Source: Gimesia benthica (GTDB lineage: Bacteria > Planctomycetota > Planctomycetia > Planctomycetales > Planctomycetaceae). Taken from it: DNA of 64,000 bases. Of this stretch, positions 50,841 to 61,346 are shown piece after piece. Made by a program: the position numbers and the translations under genes. The DNA is taken from positions 1,488,001 through 1,552,000 of the forward strand of contig NZ_CP043930.1 in assembly GCF_009720525.1 (NCBI RefSeq). The letters run 5' to 3'. The number at the start of each line of letters is the position of its first letter. Position 1 is the first letter of the stretch. A model generated the notes under the pieces. That model saw only the letters and a list, made by a program, of their open reading frames with translations. It was not told the origin of the DNA and did no database searches.

Positions 50841-52025
50841 TCAGGCATAAAACTGATCGGTTTGAAAGATCTTAAGCGTAACCTCAGAATCACGTTTCCA
50901 GTCGGTCGAACGAGAATAGTAGGCAATCAGCGTTTCGTCCCCGACGAATGTCAGAGATGGATACGCAGCGTCATAATTAGTTCGGTTGTCGATATCCTTG
51001 AAGTGTCGCCAGGTTTTACCCTCGTCCTGTGAGACCGCTGCTGTCAGCGGTGTCCGCGGCCAGTTCCGGGGTGAGGCTACATGATTCCAGAGCAACAGCA
51101 AATCCCCCGTGCAGGGAATCCGTTTTATAATGGAAGGCGCTTCCGGGGAAGGCAGTTCAGTGGGCACCGGTTTACTCCAATGGACACCACCATCTTCGGA
51201 ATAACTCTGATACAGACACTGATTTGTATTCCGCAGAAAACAGAGTAGTCTGCCATCCTTGAGTTCAACAATCGCCGGTTCGTGACAGCCCCGTCCCGGG
51301 GCAGTCATACTGTTTGCACTCCGCTTCCAAGTTAGAAAACCATCATCGGAGTAGAAGACAAATGAGTGCAGATCTCCCCCTTTATATGCGGTTCCACCAA
51401 CGTAATTGTCCGCAGCCGGCCCATGGGCCGGAATCAAAACACGACCGGTGCTCAGCCGTAAAGCATGGTCGGCGTTACAGCAATACCAGCCCGGTTCCGA
51501 AATCTGCTGTTGTGGTCCCCAGGTCTGGCCATTGTCGGTAGAACGTCTCAAAAATACATTCCGCGCCCGGGGACTGTCCCAGCCCACATACGAGAACAGA
51601 ATTTCCTGGTCAGACAGACGGATCAGATTGGGATGTTTAACGTTGTGCTCCCACTCATTGGTCTGCAGTACCCGTCGATTCCCCCAGCTACGTCCCCGAT
51701 CATCGGAGGTCATCGAACTGATCTGACAGGCAACATGATCGCCGATTCCCGAAAAACCTTTCTTTTGCGCGGGCTGCTTAGACCGGCTGTAATATTCAGA
51801 CCAGACCAGCAGTAACCGCCGCTCATCCAACGGGAAGATCAACTGATGATCGTGCCGCGGATGCTCGGGGGTCCAGGGGCAGACAATGGACTCATGAACC
51901 GGCTTCAACAACGGCCGTTTCTCAGCAGCCGCTTTTGACTGCGCGTGTAAAAGTGAACCGGTCCAACTTCCCGCCAATGTGCAGGTCAGAGAATGTTTTA
52001 GAAACTCGCGGCGATGAACGCTCAT
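50841..52025 (-). CDS. Tat-exported sialidase-like (BNR repeat) protein
   Basis: A 394-residue exported protein. The ATG at 52025 follows GGAGAG and gives a Tat signal at once (HRREFLKHSLTCTLAGSWTG). Four Asp-box/BNR motifs mark a six-bladed sialidase-type propeller: SDDRGRSWG, STDNGQTWG, SEDGGVHWS and SQDEGKTWR, with RHDHQLIFPLDERRLLLVWS before the first. The sialidase active-site Arg triad cannot be confirmed by eye, and many proteins with this fold are not sialidases. It faces the end of the six-gene exported cluster (50776), convergent with a 64-bp gap, and may process glycans alongside it. Confidence 0.85.
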   Translation of the reverse strand: MSVHRREFLKHSLTCTLAGSWTGSLLHAQSKAAAEKRPLLKPVHESIVCPWTPEHPRHDHQLIFPLDERRLLLVWSEYYSRSKQPAQKKGFSGIGDHVACQISSMTSDDRGRSWGNRRVLQTNEWEHNVKHPNLIRLSDQEILFSYVGWDSPRARNVFLRRSTDNGQTWGPQQQISEPGWYCCNADHALRLSTGRVLIPAHGPAADNYVGGTAYKGGDLHSFVFYSDDGFLTWKRSANSMTAPGRGCHEPAIVELKDGRLLCFLRNTNQCLYQSYSEDGGVHWSKPVPTELPSPEAPSIIKRIPCTGDLLLLWNHVASPRNWPRTPLTAAVSQDEGKTWRHFKDIDNRTNYDAAYPSLTFVGDETLIAYYSRSTDWKRDSEVTLKIFQTDQFYA

Positions 52026-52166
52026 ACAAACTCTCCACATTCTGTCACTTGGAAATCAGCTGTGAAACAAAGATTGTTGAGATTGTATTGTAAAGCAGTG
52101 TTGTGCCGTCGATCCAGACTGATCTCAGCACAGAGAGTCTGGGGCAAAAGTGGCCTTTTGAAGCAA

Positions 52167-53974
52167 TCATTCGGCTTCGACAGGTACCTTCTCCGCCAGA
52201 CTCATGATCTTCCAGCCCGCCTTAGGTTGAAAATCAGGCTCTGCTGTAAAGACCTGCACACGATGATTGGTATCGATGGCGAATAACGGGATGCGTTTGG
52301 CGTCGATCTGGTTCTGAAATTGTTCAAAGGTAAATTCTTCTGACAATACCGTCGTTTTCATTTCCGCCCCTGCTCCAGCATCCGGCTCAGATCCTGGTAG
52401 TTTGGTGATTCACCGAAGACGGTCCGCCCACCATACTTGAAAGCGGTCTTCGCTTCAGCCTTCCCAGCCGTCGGTTCCGAAATCCGGATTGTGAAAATAT
52501 TCTCCTTGGCAAACTCCAGTCGATAATAATGCGCCGCCAGAGCATTCAATTCCATTTGGGGGGAGACCGCCAGCAGATGTCCAATACCGATCAGGTCAAT
52601 ATGCCGTTCCGCATGTTCCGACACGGGGTTTCCCCAGTATGCCTGCAGCCCTTTCAGACGAGCTTCTGTCACGGAAGACCAGTTCTGGTCGGTCAGAAAG
52701 GTTCGAATGCCGTTTTTCTTCAGTTCCAGGGCAATCACCTGTGCCAGACGGTTTGCACCGACAATCAGAAAGCCGTTCGGTTCAGGCTCAGCGACTTTCA
52801 GAAAGCGGGCCAGCGGGCCGGCTGTCGTGCTCTGTAACACCACCGTCCCCACAATCACCATGAATGTCAGGGGAACCATCGCCGCTGCAAACGGATAGCC
52901 AACCGCCTGCAGTTTAATGGCAAACAGGGCCGAGATTGCTGCTGCGACAATTCCGCGCGGAGCAATCCACGACAGGAGGTGTCGCTCGTTCATCGACAGC
53001 TTGGATCCAAGGGCACAAAGCTGCACGCTCACCGGGCGAATCACAAACTGAATCACCGCAAATACCGCCACCGCAGGCCAGCCTAAATCACGAAATGAGC
53101 TTAGATTCATACGGGCTGCCAGAATGATGAACAGCATGGAAATCAGCAGGATACTCAGGCTTTCTTTGAAATCCAGGATGTCATCCAGATCAAGACCTTT
53201 AGTATTCGCCAGCCAGATTCCCAGCACCGTGACCGAAAGCAGACCGGATTCCGCCTCGAACATATTGGAAACGGCAAACACGACACACACCAACGCCAGC
53301 GAGGCGAAGTTATGCAGATACTGAGGGATCCAGTATTTCTTCAACAGAAATGCAAACAGGTAACCACTTACTGCGCCAAACAGCACCCCGATCAGTACCA
53401 TTTTACCGAACACGACCAGTCCGGCAGCAAAGCCCCCTTCAGCGCCCCCTGCCAGAATGAACTCGAACACCAGGACCGCCAGAATCGCTCCCAGGGGATC
53501 GATCAGAATCCCCTCCCACTGCAGGATATGGGCCACATTCTCTTTGGGTCGCACGGTTCTCAGTAGTGGCGTAATTACAGTCGGCCCGGTGACCACCATC
53601 AGGGCACCGAATAAAAATGAGACATTCCAGGAAAAATCGAGCAGCAGCCGCGTCGCCAGGGTTGTTCCCATCCAGGTGATGAAAGCACCGATGGTAATCA
53701 TATTGCGGATGACCCGCTCCAGCCCCGGTATGTTCTGCAGTTTCAGAGTCAGGCTTCCTTCGAACAGAATCACCGCCACTGCCAGCGAAACGAAGGGAAA
53801 CAGCAGATCTTCAAACAGTTCATCCGGATCCAGCCAGCCCATCACCGGGCCGGCGAAAATCCCTGTGGCCAGCAGGAAAATGATCGCGGGATATTTTACC
53901 CGCCAGGCAAGCCACTGGCAGACAATTCCGGCCAGCAGAATAAAGGACAGGGATAAAATAATGTGTTCACTCAT
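52167..53974 (-). pseudogene. CPA-family cation/proton antiporter with RCK domain, split by one frameshift
   Basis: A cation/H+ antiporter with TrkA/RCK-type C-terminal domains that would be 602 residues after adding one base. The ATG at 53974 has a GGAG site. The first part has about 12 membrane helices (TGPTVITPLLRTVRPKENVA; EGILIDPLGAILAVL; SWIAPRGIVAAAISALFAIK) and the start of a Rossmann-like NAD-binding domain (FLIVGANRLAQVIALEL). It stops at EQGRK; a 64-codon frame overlapping the stop (ATGA) continues with KTTVLSEEFTFEQFQ and PLFAIDTNHRVQVFTA, the usual C-terminal domain of these proteins. Adding one G at the G4 run (C4 at 52367-52370) gives EQGAEMKTTVLSEEF, the family sequence. It may be a genuine split gene with coupled translation or an undercalled base. 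Confidence 0.85.
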
Positions 53975-54099
53975 GGGGACTCCAGACTTCATTTACGTAA
54001 GGGCCGCTTATTGTCCTGAGTCACTACCGATTGTGCAAGTCAGTCAACTTGTCTGAAGCAGACGGGTCCTTGGATGCAACCTGAAGTGATCGCGTTCCC

Positions 54100-54921
54100 T
54101 CATTCAGTCTGCTTGAGTCGCATCTTGACGACTTCGTGTTGCTTGCGGACGATGCCATACAGGACTCCATCATCAGTCGCATCCCAGGCAATCCCCTGCC
54201 CCGCGAGGGGAGCAGCCAGCGTCTCCACGTACTCCATCACTCCCGGTTGTTCGGGAACCCGCAAGACATAGAGTTCCCCATGATCGTGACCGGTCGTGAA
54301 GAGCAGTCCCCCCGGCCCCCAGGCACCACCGGAATTACTGTTAGGCAGAAAGCGTTGGACCACCTGTTCCGGAAAGGTCCACTCCGCTTCCGGCTGCCAT
54401 TGATCGTTATAGCGTACCAGCCGGGTCTGCTTGACAGTCTCCGCTTTTCCGTAAAAGGCGAAAACCACCCACCACTTTGCCTCCCGGCGGTCAACCCAGT
54501 TGATCGCTCCGGTTGTCTTGGGAAACTTTAATGTCTGCAGCGGACGCAGACTCGCCGCGTCAAAGACTTCGATCGTATTTTTTAATGGAGCCGCCGGCCA
54601 GTTTGAATGAGCACAATACAGTTTGCCGTCGATCACAATCCCGCTGTTCAAATGCTTGATATGTGAATCCCGCGGCGGCGACCAGAGCTTCAGTTTCTGA
54701 CCACTCTGTTTGTCGTACCGGCCGATCTCGCGACTGGAAATCGCATAAAACGCATGCTCATCCACGGCGACCGCCTGATGTGCTTCGCGGGCAGGAAATC
54801 GTTTCAACTCCACCAGCCCTTGCGCCCGCGGTTCACTCGCAAAGACATGCGCGTCGCCCTCATAGACGATAAGACAAAGCAGTAAACAAATAGAGCGAGA
54901 CAGTAATCGAGGTGACAACAT
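54100..54921 (-). CDS. Exported beta-propeller-like protein
   Basis: A 273-residue secreted protein. The ATG at 54921 has GGAGA about 8 nt upstream and gives a signal peptide at once (MLSPRLLSRSICLLLCLIV, ending near VFA). The body consists of repeated propeller-like strands: HQAVAVDEHAFYAISSREIGRYDK, KHLNSGIVIDGKLYCAHSNW, EVFDAASLRPLQTL, WVDRREAKWWVVFAFYGK and HDHGELYVLRVPEQPGVMEYV. It resembles quinoprotein/SMP-30-like six-bladed propellers without obvious catalytic residues. No close neighbour gives its role; the RND operon upstream has its own transcription unit. Confidence 0.75.
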   Translation of the reverse strand: MLSPRLLSRSICLLLCLIVYEGDAHVFASEPRAQGLVELKRFPAREAHQAVAVDEHAFYAISSREIGRYDKQSGQKLKLWSPPRDSHIKHLNSGIVIDGKLYCAHSNWPAAPLKNTIEVFDAASLRPLQTLKFPKTTGAINWVDRREAKWWVVFAFYGKAETVKQTRLVRYNDQWQPEAEWTFPEQVVQRFLPNSNSGGAWGPGGLLFTTGHDHGELYVLRVPEQPGVMEYVETLAAPLAGQGIAWDATDDGVLYGIVRKQHEVVKMRLKQTE

Positions 54922-55041
54922 CAACCATTCTCCAGGACGAATCAATCAGACGGCTCAGTTTAAACACCCGAGCATACCCGTTGATGATAGTGGATCTCCG
55001 GGTACTTGTCTAAGTTGGCATAGTCCTGGTTTCACGTTCTT

Positions 55042-58000
55042 TCAGGAGGGATATGATTCCTGTTTACGGGGCCGATAAATCAGCCAGTAGGTCACCGGGA
55101 TTACAATCAGCGTAAATAGAGTCGAAGTCACAATTCCGAAAATGATCGCCCAGGCCAGCCCGGAGAAAACGGGATCCAGTGTGATCACCCAGTTCGCCAA
55201 TAGCGTGGTTCCCGCAGTCAGCAGGATCGGGCGAGTCCGCACGGCGACCGAACGGATCACGGCTTCCTCCAGTGAAAAACCTTCCCGCTCTGCCAGGTGA
55301 ATAAAATCGATCAGCACAACCGAATTGCGAACCACAATCCCCGCCAGGGCAATCATGCCAATCATGGCTGTCGCGGTAAAGAAGACAGGATTCTGTTGTC
55401 CCCCCACCGGAACATTCAGAAGTACGTTCAACAACCAGAAGCCGGGCAGAATTCCAATCAGCGTTAATGGGATCGCAAGCATGATCAGAATTGGCAGAAT
55501 TCGCGAGCTGGTCTGAAACATGAGGATCACGAAGATACTGAGTAACGCAGCACAAAAGGCAATTCCCAGATCACGAAAGACATCCAGTGTAATGTTCCAT
55601 TCCCCTTCACCGGCCCAGTCAACCGAGTATCCCTCAGGGACTGACCAGTGCAGACCGGCACCTGGTGAGAGCCAGGTACGCGACTCCAGAGCTACTGTCT
55701 CCAACGGTCGCTCTGTCTCAGGACGATTCCGGTCCGCTTCCAAGTCGAGAATCGCATCTGCGGGAGGACGTCCGGCAACTTCCGCATAGACGTAAACGAC
55801 ACGCCTCAGATTTTTATGGTAGATCGTTTTGTCATCCTGTGTTTTGACAAACTTACCGAGTGATCCCAGTTGGACAATCTCTCCGCTGTTGCCCTGGATG
55901 TAAAGTTCTTCCAGATCATCGATGGCTGATCGCCGGGAACGGGGCAGCCTGAGTTCGATCCAGAGTGGATCGACTTCGTGAGGCAGATGCAGTACCGCTG
56001 ACCGATCCCCAGCCAGAGCCATGCGGAGTGTCTCGGCGATGGTCTGTGTCGATATGCCGGACAATGCGGCTTTGGCCTTATCGGTCTCAAACACCCAACG
56101 TGTCTGATCCGCTTCCGCACTCAGATCCACATCAACGATCCCCGTTTCCTGTCCCAGCCGTTGTTCGACACTACGGGCGACGTCGATCATATCTGCGTAG
56201 GTCCCGTTCTCAGGCCCGTAGACTTCCGCGGTAATCGTCGAAAGCACCGGCGGTCCGGGAGGTACTTCCACCAGTTTGAGATTCACCCCCAGCGAGTCAG
56301 CGAGTTTCTTCAAGGGCTCCCGCAACCGTAACAGGATTTCATGAGACTGCTGCACACGATGTGATTTATCGATCAGGTTGACGCGAATATCAGCGACATT
56401 TGCGCCCCGCCTCAGGAAGTAATGCCTGACCATCCCGTTAAAGTCCATCGGGGAAGCCAGACCCGAAAAGATCTCATAGTCGCGTACTTCCGCGACTCCG
56501 CTAAGATACTGGCCAACCTGTCTGGCGACGGCATCGGTCCTTTCCAGAGTCGTACCTTCGGGCAGATCCAGCACGATCTGGAATTCGTTTTTATTATCAT
56601 AAGGCAGCATTTTGACGGGCACGAGACGCTGGATGGGGAGAATCATTGCTCCCAGCAGCAGCAGGAAAATTCCCAGCAGCACGCCCCAGGCATAGAGACG
56701 TCGAGAGAGAATCGGTTGCAGGACGGCACGGGAGATACGATACAGGGGCATACGGGTCAAATCATAGTCCGACTCATCCTCTCCTTCCGACTCAACCAGT
56801 CTGCGGAGCGCGACCAGGGACAGCCACGGAGTGATCACGAACGCCACGACGGTCGAAAACGTGACTGTCAGCGGTACATTCAGCGCCATGGGAGCCATGT
56901 AGGGGCCCATCATCCCGGTAATAAAAGCCAGGGGCAAAAAGCTCACAATGATCGCCAGTGTCGACAGGATCAAAGCGGGCCGCACTTCCTGAACTGCACG
57001 AAGCACCGACTGCCGCGGGGGTAGCACTTTCATGGTAAAGTAACGGGCAATATTTTCCACGTCGGTAATCGGATCGTCGACCAGCAGCCCCAGCGCCAGA
57101 ATCAATGCAAACATGGTAACCCGATTGATCGTATATCCGGTCATCAGGTTCACAAACAATGTCAGACTGTAACAGACGGGAATTGCCAGCGCGATCACCA
57201 GTGCCGCTCGCCAGCCAATAACAACTCCGATCAGCGCAATCACGGTAATCACAGCGACGACCAAAGCTTCGACCAGGTCGTTAACTTTCTCATTGGCCGT
57301 TTCACCATAATCGCGAGTAATGCGAAAATGAACTCCGTCCGGAAAATGTGATTTCGACAACATTTCCAGATTTTGCTCTACTGCTTCTGCCAACCAGACG
57401 GCATTCGTCCCCTTGCGTTTGGCAACCGAAAGATGCACCGCGGGATACAATTGATCGTGCTGATCCTGTAACTTGTCGGCAGCTCCGAAACCGATCCAGG
57501 TATAACTCTCCACCTCAGCCGGTCCATCGATTACATCCGCGACATTCTTCAGATAAACAGGCCGCTCCCCGGCGACATTTACCACGATGTTTTCGAGATC
57601 GGCTATGGATTTGATAAACGTTCCAGCTTCGACAATGAATTCCTCATCCTGCTGTTCAAAAGCGCCGCTCCGCACCAGGATGTTGCTGACCTGTAAAGCC
57701 TCTCTGATCTGTAGCGGTGAGGTCTGGTAGGCAGCCAGCTTCTGGGGATTCAGTTCGACACGAATTCGCCGCGGACGCCCCCCGACCACTTCCACGCGAT
57801 TGGTATTCTTGATGGCCTGCATTTTGTGTTGCAATTGTTCGGCAATCCGTCGCAGTTCATGATCGCCGTAAACCTCAGGACGGTCACTCCAGAGGGTGGC
57901 AATCACGATCGGCACATCATCGACTTCCACCGGTTTGACCACCCACGATTTCACGCCTGGCGGAATCAGATCAGTGGAAGAATGGATCTTGTTATAGAGC

Positions 58001-58364
58001 TTCACCAGTGAATCTTCGCGATCTTCGCCCACATAAAAACGGACGGTCACAATGCACTGCCCCGGTTGAGACATGGAATAGACGTATTCCACTCCATCGA
58101 TCTGGTACAGCAGCTTTTCCAGTCGGTCGGTCACCTGAGATTCCACTTCAGTCGCTGACAGCCCCGGCGCCGAAACCATGACATCCGCCATGGGAACCAC
58201 AATCTGTGGCTCTTCCTCCCGCGGGGTCAACCACAGCGAGGCTCCCCCAGTAACAGGGAGACGATCACCAGCATAATCGCCACATCCCCCCGCAGAAAGA
58301 CTTCCACAATCCGGGTCAGAAAAGAAGAGGACTCCCCAACAGACAATTCACTCTCATTGGTCAT
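55042..58364 (-). pseudogene. RND efflux transporter, frameshift near the N-terminus
   Basis: A second RND pump, 1107 residues after adding one base. The first codons, from the ATG at 58364, encode a cytoplasmic start and first helix (GDVAIMLVIVSLLLG); then a stop appears after GEPRCG. Adding one G to the G5 run (C5 at 58244-58248) changes this to LLGGASLWLTPREEEPQIVV, continuous with the long frame (PGLSATEVESQVTDRLEKL). The rest is complete: FGAADKLQDQ-type porter loops, helices including LLVDDPITDVENIARY, FLPLAFITGMMGPYMAPMAL and LAGIVVRNSVVLIDFI, and the usual C-terminal helices. It follows its adaptor gene with an 11-nt overlap and is translationally coupled to it. Confidence 0.9.
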
Positions 58365-59484
58365 CGTGCTGCTTCTCCCCGGCCGGCGCTGACTTCGTCT
58401 TCAGAATCACCTTATCTCCCGCCTGCAGTCCGCTTAACACTTCCTGACGTCCGGGGATACCCACCTGTCCCGTTTTGATATACCGCCGCTCGAGAGTGCC
58501 ATCGGGACGCACCACATCGACGAATTCCAGCTGACCGATACGGTCAATGGCATCCATATCCAGACAGAGATGTTTCCGCGTGCCTGCCGGAATCAAGAGT
58601 CGTCCGAACATCCCCTCATACAGATCTTCCGACCGTGGTAGACTCGCTTTGACGAGAAAAGAACGACTGGGGGCATCGGCCTGGGGCACGATCTCATCGA
58701 TGGTGGCCTCGTACCTTTTGTTCAAAGCATCCACATATACTTTAAGCTCATCCCCCGGCTTCAGTTTGACCGCCAGGCGTTCCATCACGGGAGCTTCGAG
58801 CCTGAGAGAGGTGGCATCGTATAGTACGAGCAGTGGCGTCCCCGGATTAGCGATATCACCGGGTTCCGCCAGTCGATCAACGATCCGACCACTTTTGACG
58901 GCTTTGATCTTCGTATAGGACAGCAGAATTTCCGCTTCCGAAACCTGCTGCTTTGCCCGGAGTTCCTCAGCCTGAGCAACCTGCAGCTCCCGCATTGCCC
59001 GGTCATACTCGGACTTCGTCACCACATTTTTCTTTTTCAGCGTTTCTGCACGCTCAAACTCTTTCTCGGCATCGACCCGGTTAGCTGTGGCCGCTGCCAG
59101 CCCCTGTTTCGCCTGACTCAGACGGGCCTGATATTCCTTAGCATCCAGATCAATCAACGGCTGCCCCTGATTGACCTGATCCCCCGCTTTGACGTAGATC
59201 TTCTCGATGGTCGCCAGTACTTTCGCCGCCACGATCGTCCGACTCGAGGCCTTCAGAGTCCCCACGGCCTCTTCTACATAAGGCTTGGTCACCTCGTGCA
59301 CTTCGGTCGTCGGCTCATCTGCATGCTGTTGAACGCCCCGCCGTTCCCAGTCGGAGGCAACTTTCTCCTCAAACATCCCGGACAACCAGGCAATTAACAG
59401 GATGAGTGCCACCAATCCGCCGCCGTACAACAGCACTCGAAATAGAATGGAAAAGAACCTGTGAGACGCTCCCGCTTTCATCAT
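58354..59484 (-). CDS. RND adaptor protein (HlyD/MFP family)
   Basis: A 376-residue periplasmic adaptor with one N-terminal membrane anchor (about residues 12-36), no lipobox. GAGGA lies just before the start; ATG at 59484 or 59481 are both usable. Lipoyl half-motif KIYVKAGDQVNQGQPLIDLD, a coiled-coil hairpin (about 110-190, with FERAETLKKKNVVTKSEYDRAMREL), the second half-motif GRIVDRLAEPGDIANPGTPL, then barrel and membrane-proximal domains ending in GLQAGDKVILKTK. The 3' end overlaps the ATG of the RND gene by 11 nt, so it is the first gene of the operon. Divergent from cardiolipin synthase. Confidence 0.93.
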   Translation of the reverse strand: MMKAGASHRFFSILFRVLLYGGGLVALILLIAWLSGMFEEKVASDWERRGVQQHADEPTTEVHEVTKPYVEEAVGTLKASSRTIVAAKVLATIEKIYVKAGDQVNQGQPLIDLDAKEYQARLSQAKQGLAAATANRVDAEKEFERAETLKKKNVVTKSEYDRAMRELQVAQAEELRAKQQVSEAEILLSYTKIKAVKSGRIVDRLAEPGDIANPGTPLLVLYDATSLRLEAPVMERLAVKLKPGDELKVYVDALNKRYEATIDEIVPQADAPSRSFLVKASLPRSEDLYEGMFGRLLIPAGTRKHLCLDMDAIDRIGQLEFVDVVRPDGTLERRYIKTGQVGIPGRQEVLSGLQAGDKVILKTKSAPAGEKQHDDQ

Positions 59485-59730
59485 TCTTCCTCTTTGCCAA
59501 TGACCATTCTGAACTCACTCGCCAGCCAAACACAGTTTATCGCATCACAGGAGAGAAGGCAGCGTTGACTGACCTCCTCCCACAAACCCGAGACAGATTG
59601 AGATTCTATTTCAACAGACACTTCAGCTTGCATTATATCATAACATCACGATTATTCGATATTTATTTTAATGATCCTTTTCTGTTTTTATGCAGTGCAG
59701 AATCTACACATGAGTGAGTGTGAAAGCAGA
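59485..59730. other. AT-rich intergenic region
   Basis: Part of the 386-bp gap between divergent genes. The AT-rich core at about 59625-59690 is where I would expect the promoters, but I could not identify convincing boxes. No supported small gene. Confidence 0.5.
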
Positions 59731-59820
59731 GTCGGTCATGTGTCGGACAGGAGTCGAGTCTTGATCTGCTGCCCTGAATGGGGTAAGTTGAGCCTGTCCA
59801 GATGTGACCGACAGCGGTCA
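59731..59820 (+). promoter_or_regulatory. Leader with alternative stems upstream of cardiolipin synthase
   Basis: GTCGGTCA (59731-59738) pairs with TGACCGAC (59805-59812), and inside it GGACAGG (59745-59751) pairs with CCTGTCC (59793-59799). The same TGACCG can instead pair with CGGTCA at 59815-59820 through a 4-nt loop. These pairings exclude each other. It ends 50 nt before the ATG at 59871. Candidate regulatory leader or operator. Confidence 0.4.
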
Positions 59821-59870
59821 TGTCTTTCCCGAAGCGCTGACTGACTTACCTCTGAGAGAAAGAGACACCG

Positions 59871-61313
59871 ATGAGCATCACCGGAATCGTGGTGGAGATT
59901 CACATCCTGATCGAGATTCTGGTGATCATTCGCGTCATTCTGCGACCGCATCGCGAACCAACGTCCCGCCTGGCCTGGATCGTGGTGATCGCCACAATAC
60001 CAGTCGCCGGGATCCTGGCTTATCTGCTGCTCGGAGAGGTCAACATTGGTCACCGCCGCGTTACCCGCATGCAGCGGGTACTGGCAGGTCTGCCCCATTA
60101 CTCTGCGCCCCGGGACACCTGTAATCATCCGGCACTCCCTTCTGTCCCCGAACGCTACGAGCACCTGTTCCGCGTTGGCCGTTCCATCAGCAATTTTGAA
60201 CCGGCCGAAGGCAACCAGGCCCGTCTGCTGCCCGACTCGAATACTGTCATTGATGAAATGATCCGCGATATCGACGCTGCCCGGGATCATGTGCATCTGC
60301 TGTTTTATATCTGGCTCCCCGACAATAACGGCTGCAAGGTAGTCGAAGCCCTCAAGCGGGCCGCAGCCCGGGGTGTGAAGTGCCGGGCGATGGCGGACGG
60401 TCTGGGCTCACGCCTGATGATCAAGTCTGCGCACTGGCGCGAAATGAGCCAGGCGGGCGTCCATGTAGCCGTAGCCCTGCCCATCGGGAATCCCCTGAAG
60501 CGCATGCTGATTGGCCGCATCGATCTCCGCAATCACCGCAAGATTGTCGTTATTGATGGAGGCATTACCTACTGCGGCAGCCAGAACTGTTCCGATGCCG
60601 AATTTCGGATCAAAGCGAAATTCGCTCCCTGGGTCGATGCGGTCGTCCGGTTTGAAGGTCCCATTGCCCGCCAGAACCAATACCTGTTTCTCAGTGACTG
60701 GATGACCTATGTTGATGAAGACCTGTCTGACCTGCTCTCTGAACCAGTAACGCCATTCGAACACGGTCTTCCTGCCCAGGTGATCGGCACCGGTCCGACC
60801 GTGCGAAATTCGGCGATGCCCGAAATGTTCACAGCCCTGATTCACACATCACGCCGCGAACTGGTTATCTCGACCCCCTATTTCGTGCCTAACGAACCGC
60901 TGCAGGAAGCCCTGTGCGCGACCGCCTATCGGGGCGTCGATACCCGCATCATATTCCCGGCTCACAACGACTCCCGTTTCGTGGCCGCCGCCAGTCGCAG
61001 TTATTACCGGGAACTCCTGGAAGCAGGGGTGAAGATTTACGAATATACCGGCGGTCTGCTGCACGCCAAGACGCTGACCTTCGACGGGGAGATCACGTTA
61101 ATCGGATCAGCTAATATGGACCGACGCAGCTTCGATCTGAATTACGAAAACAACATCCTGCTCTACGATCCGAAACTGACGACCGCAGTCCGGGGACGCC
61201 AGGAAGAGTACCTGGCCAGTGCGAAGGAAATCACCCTGGAAGATGTCACCAACTGGTCATTACCGCGTCGCTTCTGGAACAACACGGTCGCAATGCTTGG
61301 CCCCGTTTTATGA
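59871..61313 (+). CDS. cls: Cardiolipin synthase (phospholipase D family)
   Basis: A 480-residue inner-membrane enzyme that joins two phosphatidylglycerol molecules to make cardiolipin and glycerol. Two N-terminal membrane helices (about 5-23 and 34-54) precede two phospholipase D HKD motifs: H222-K224-D229 in HRKIVVIDGG with the following GSQN, and H398-K400-D405 in HAKTLTFDGE followed by IGSANMDRRS. TPYFVP between them is also family-typical. Length and layout fit ClsA-type enzymes. A GAGAGAAAGAGA stretch precedes the ATG. Convergent with the gene at 61347 (33 bp between the stops). Confidence 0.95.
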   Translation: MSITGIVVEIHILIEILVIIRVILRPHREPTSRLAWIVVIATIPVAGILAYLLLGEVNIGHRRVTRMQRVLAGLPHYSAPRDTCNHPALPSVPERYEHLFRVGRSISNFEPAEGNQARLLPDSNTVIDEMIRDIDAARDHVHLLFYIWLPDNNGCKVVEALKRAAARGVKCRAMADGLGSRLMIKSAHWREMSQAGVHVAVALPIGNPLKRMLIGRIDLRNHRKIVVIDGGITYCGSQNCSDAEFRIKAKFAPWVDAVVRFEGPIARQNQYLFLSDWMTYVDEDLSDLLSEPVTPFEHGLPAQVIGTGPTVRNSAMPEMFTALIHTSRRELVISTPYFVPNEPLQEALCATAYRGVDTRIIFPAHNDSRFVAAASRSYYRELLEAGVKIYEYTGGLLHAKTLTFDGEITLIGSANMDRRSFDLNYENNILLYDPKLTTAVRGRQEEYLASAKEITLEDVTNWSLPRRFWNNTVAMLGPVL

Positions 61314-61346
61314 ATGTCGGCTGAATTACTGGAAAGCTACCCCACT

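Noticed and set aside
3382..58248. Programmed -1 frameshifting as the firm explanation for all six breaks
   Set aside because: The runs are G3 to G6 without a consistent slippery heptamer or obvious downstream stem, and the families are normally encoded in one frame; kept only as a hypothesis.
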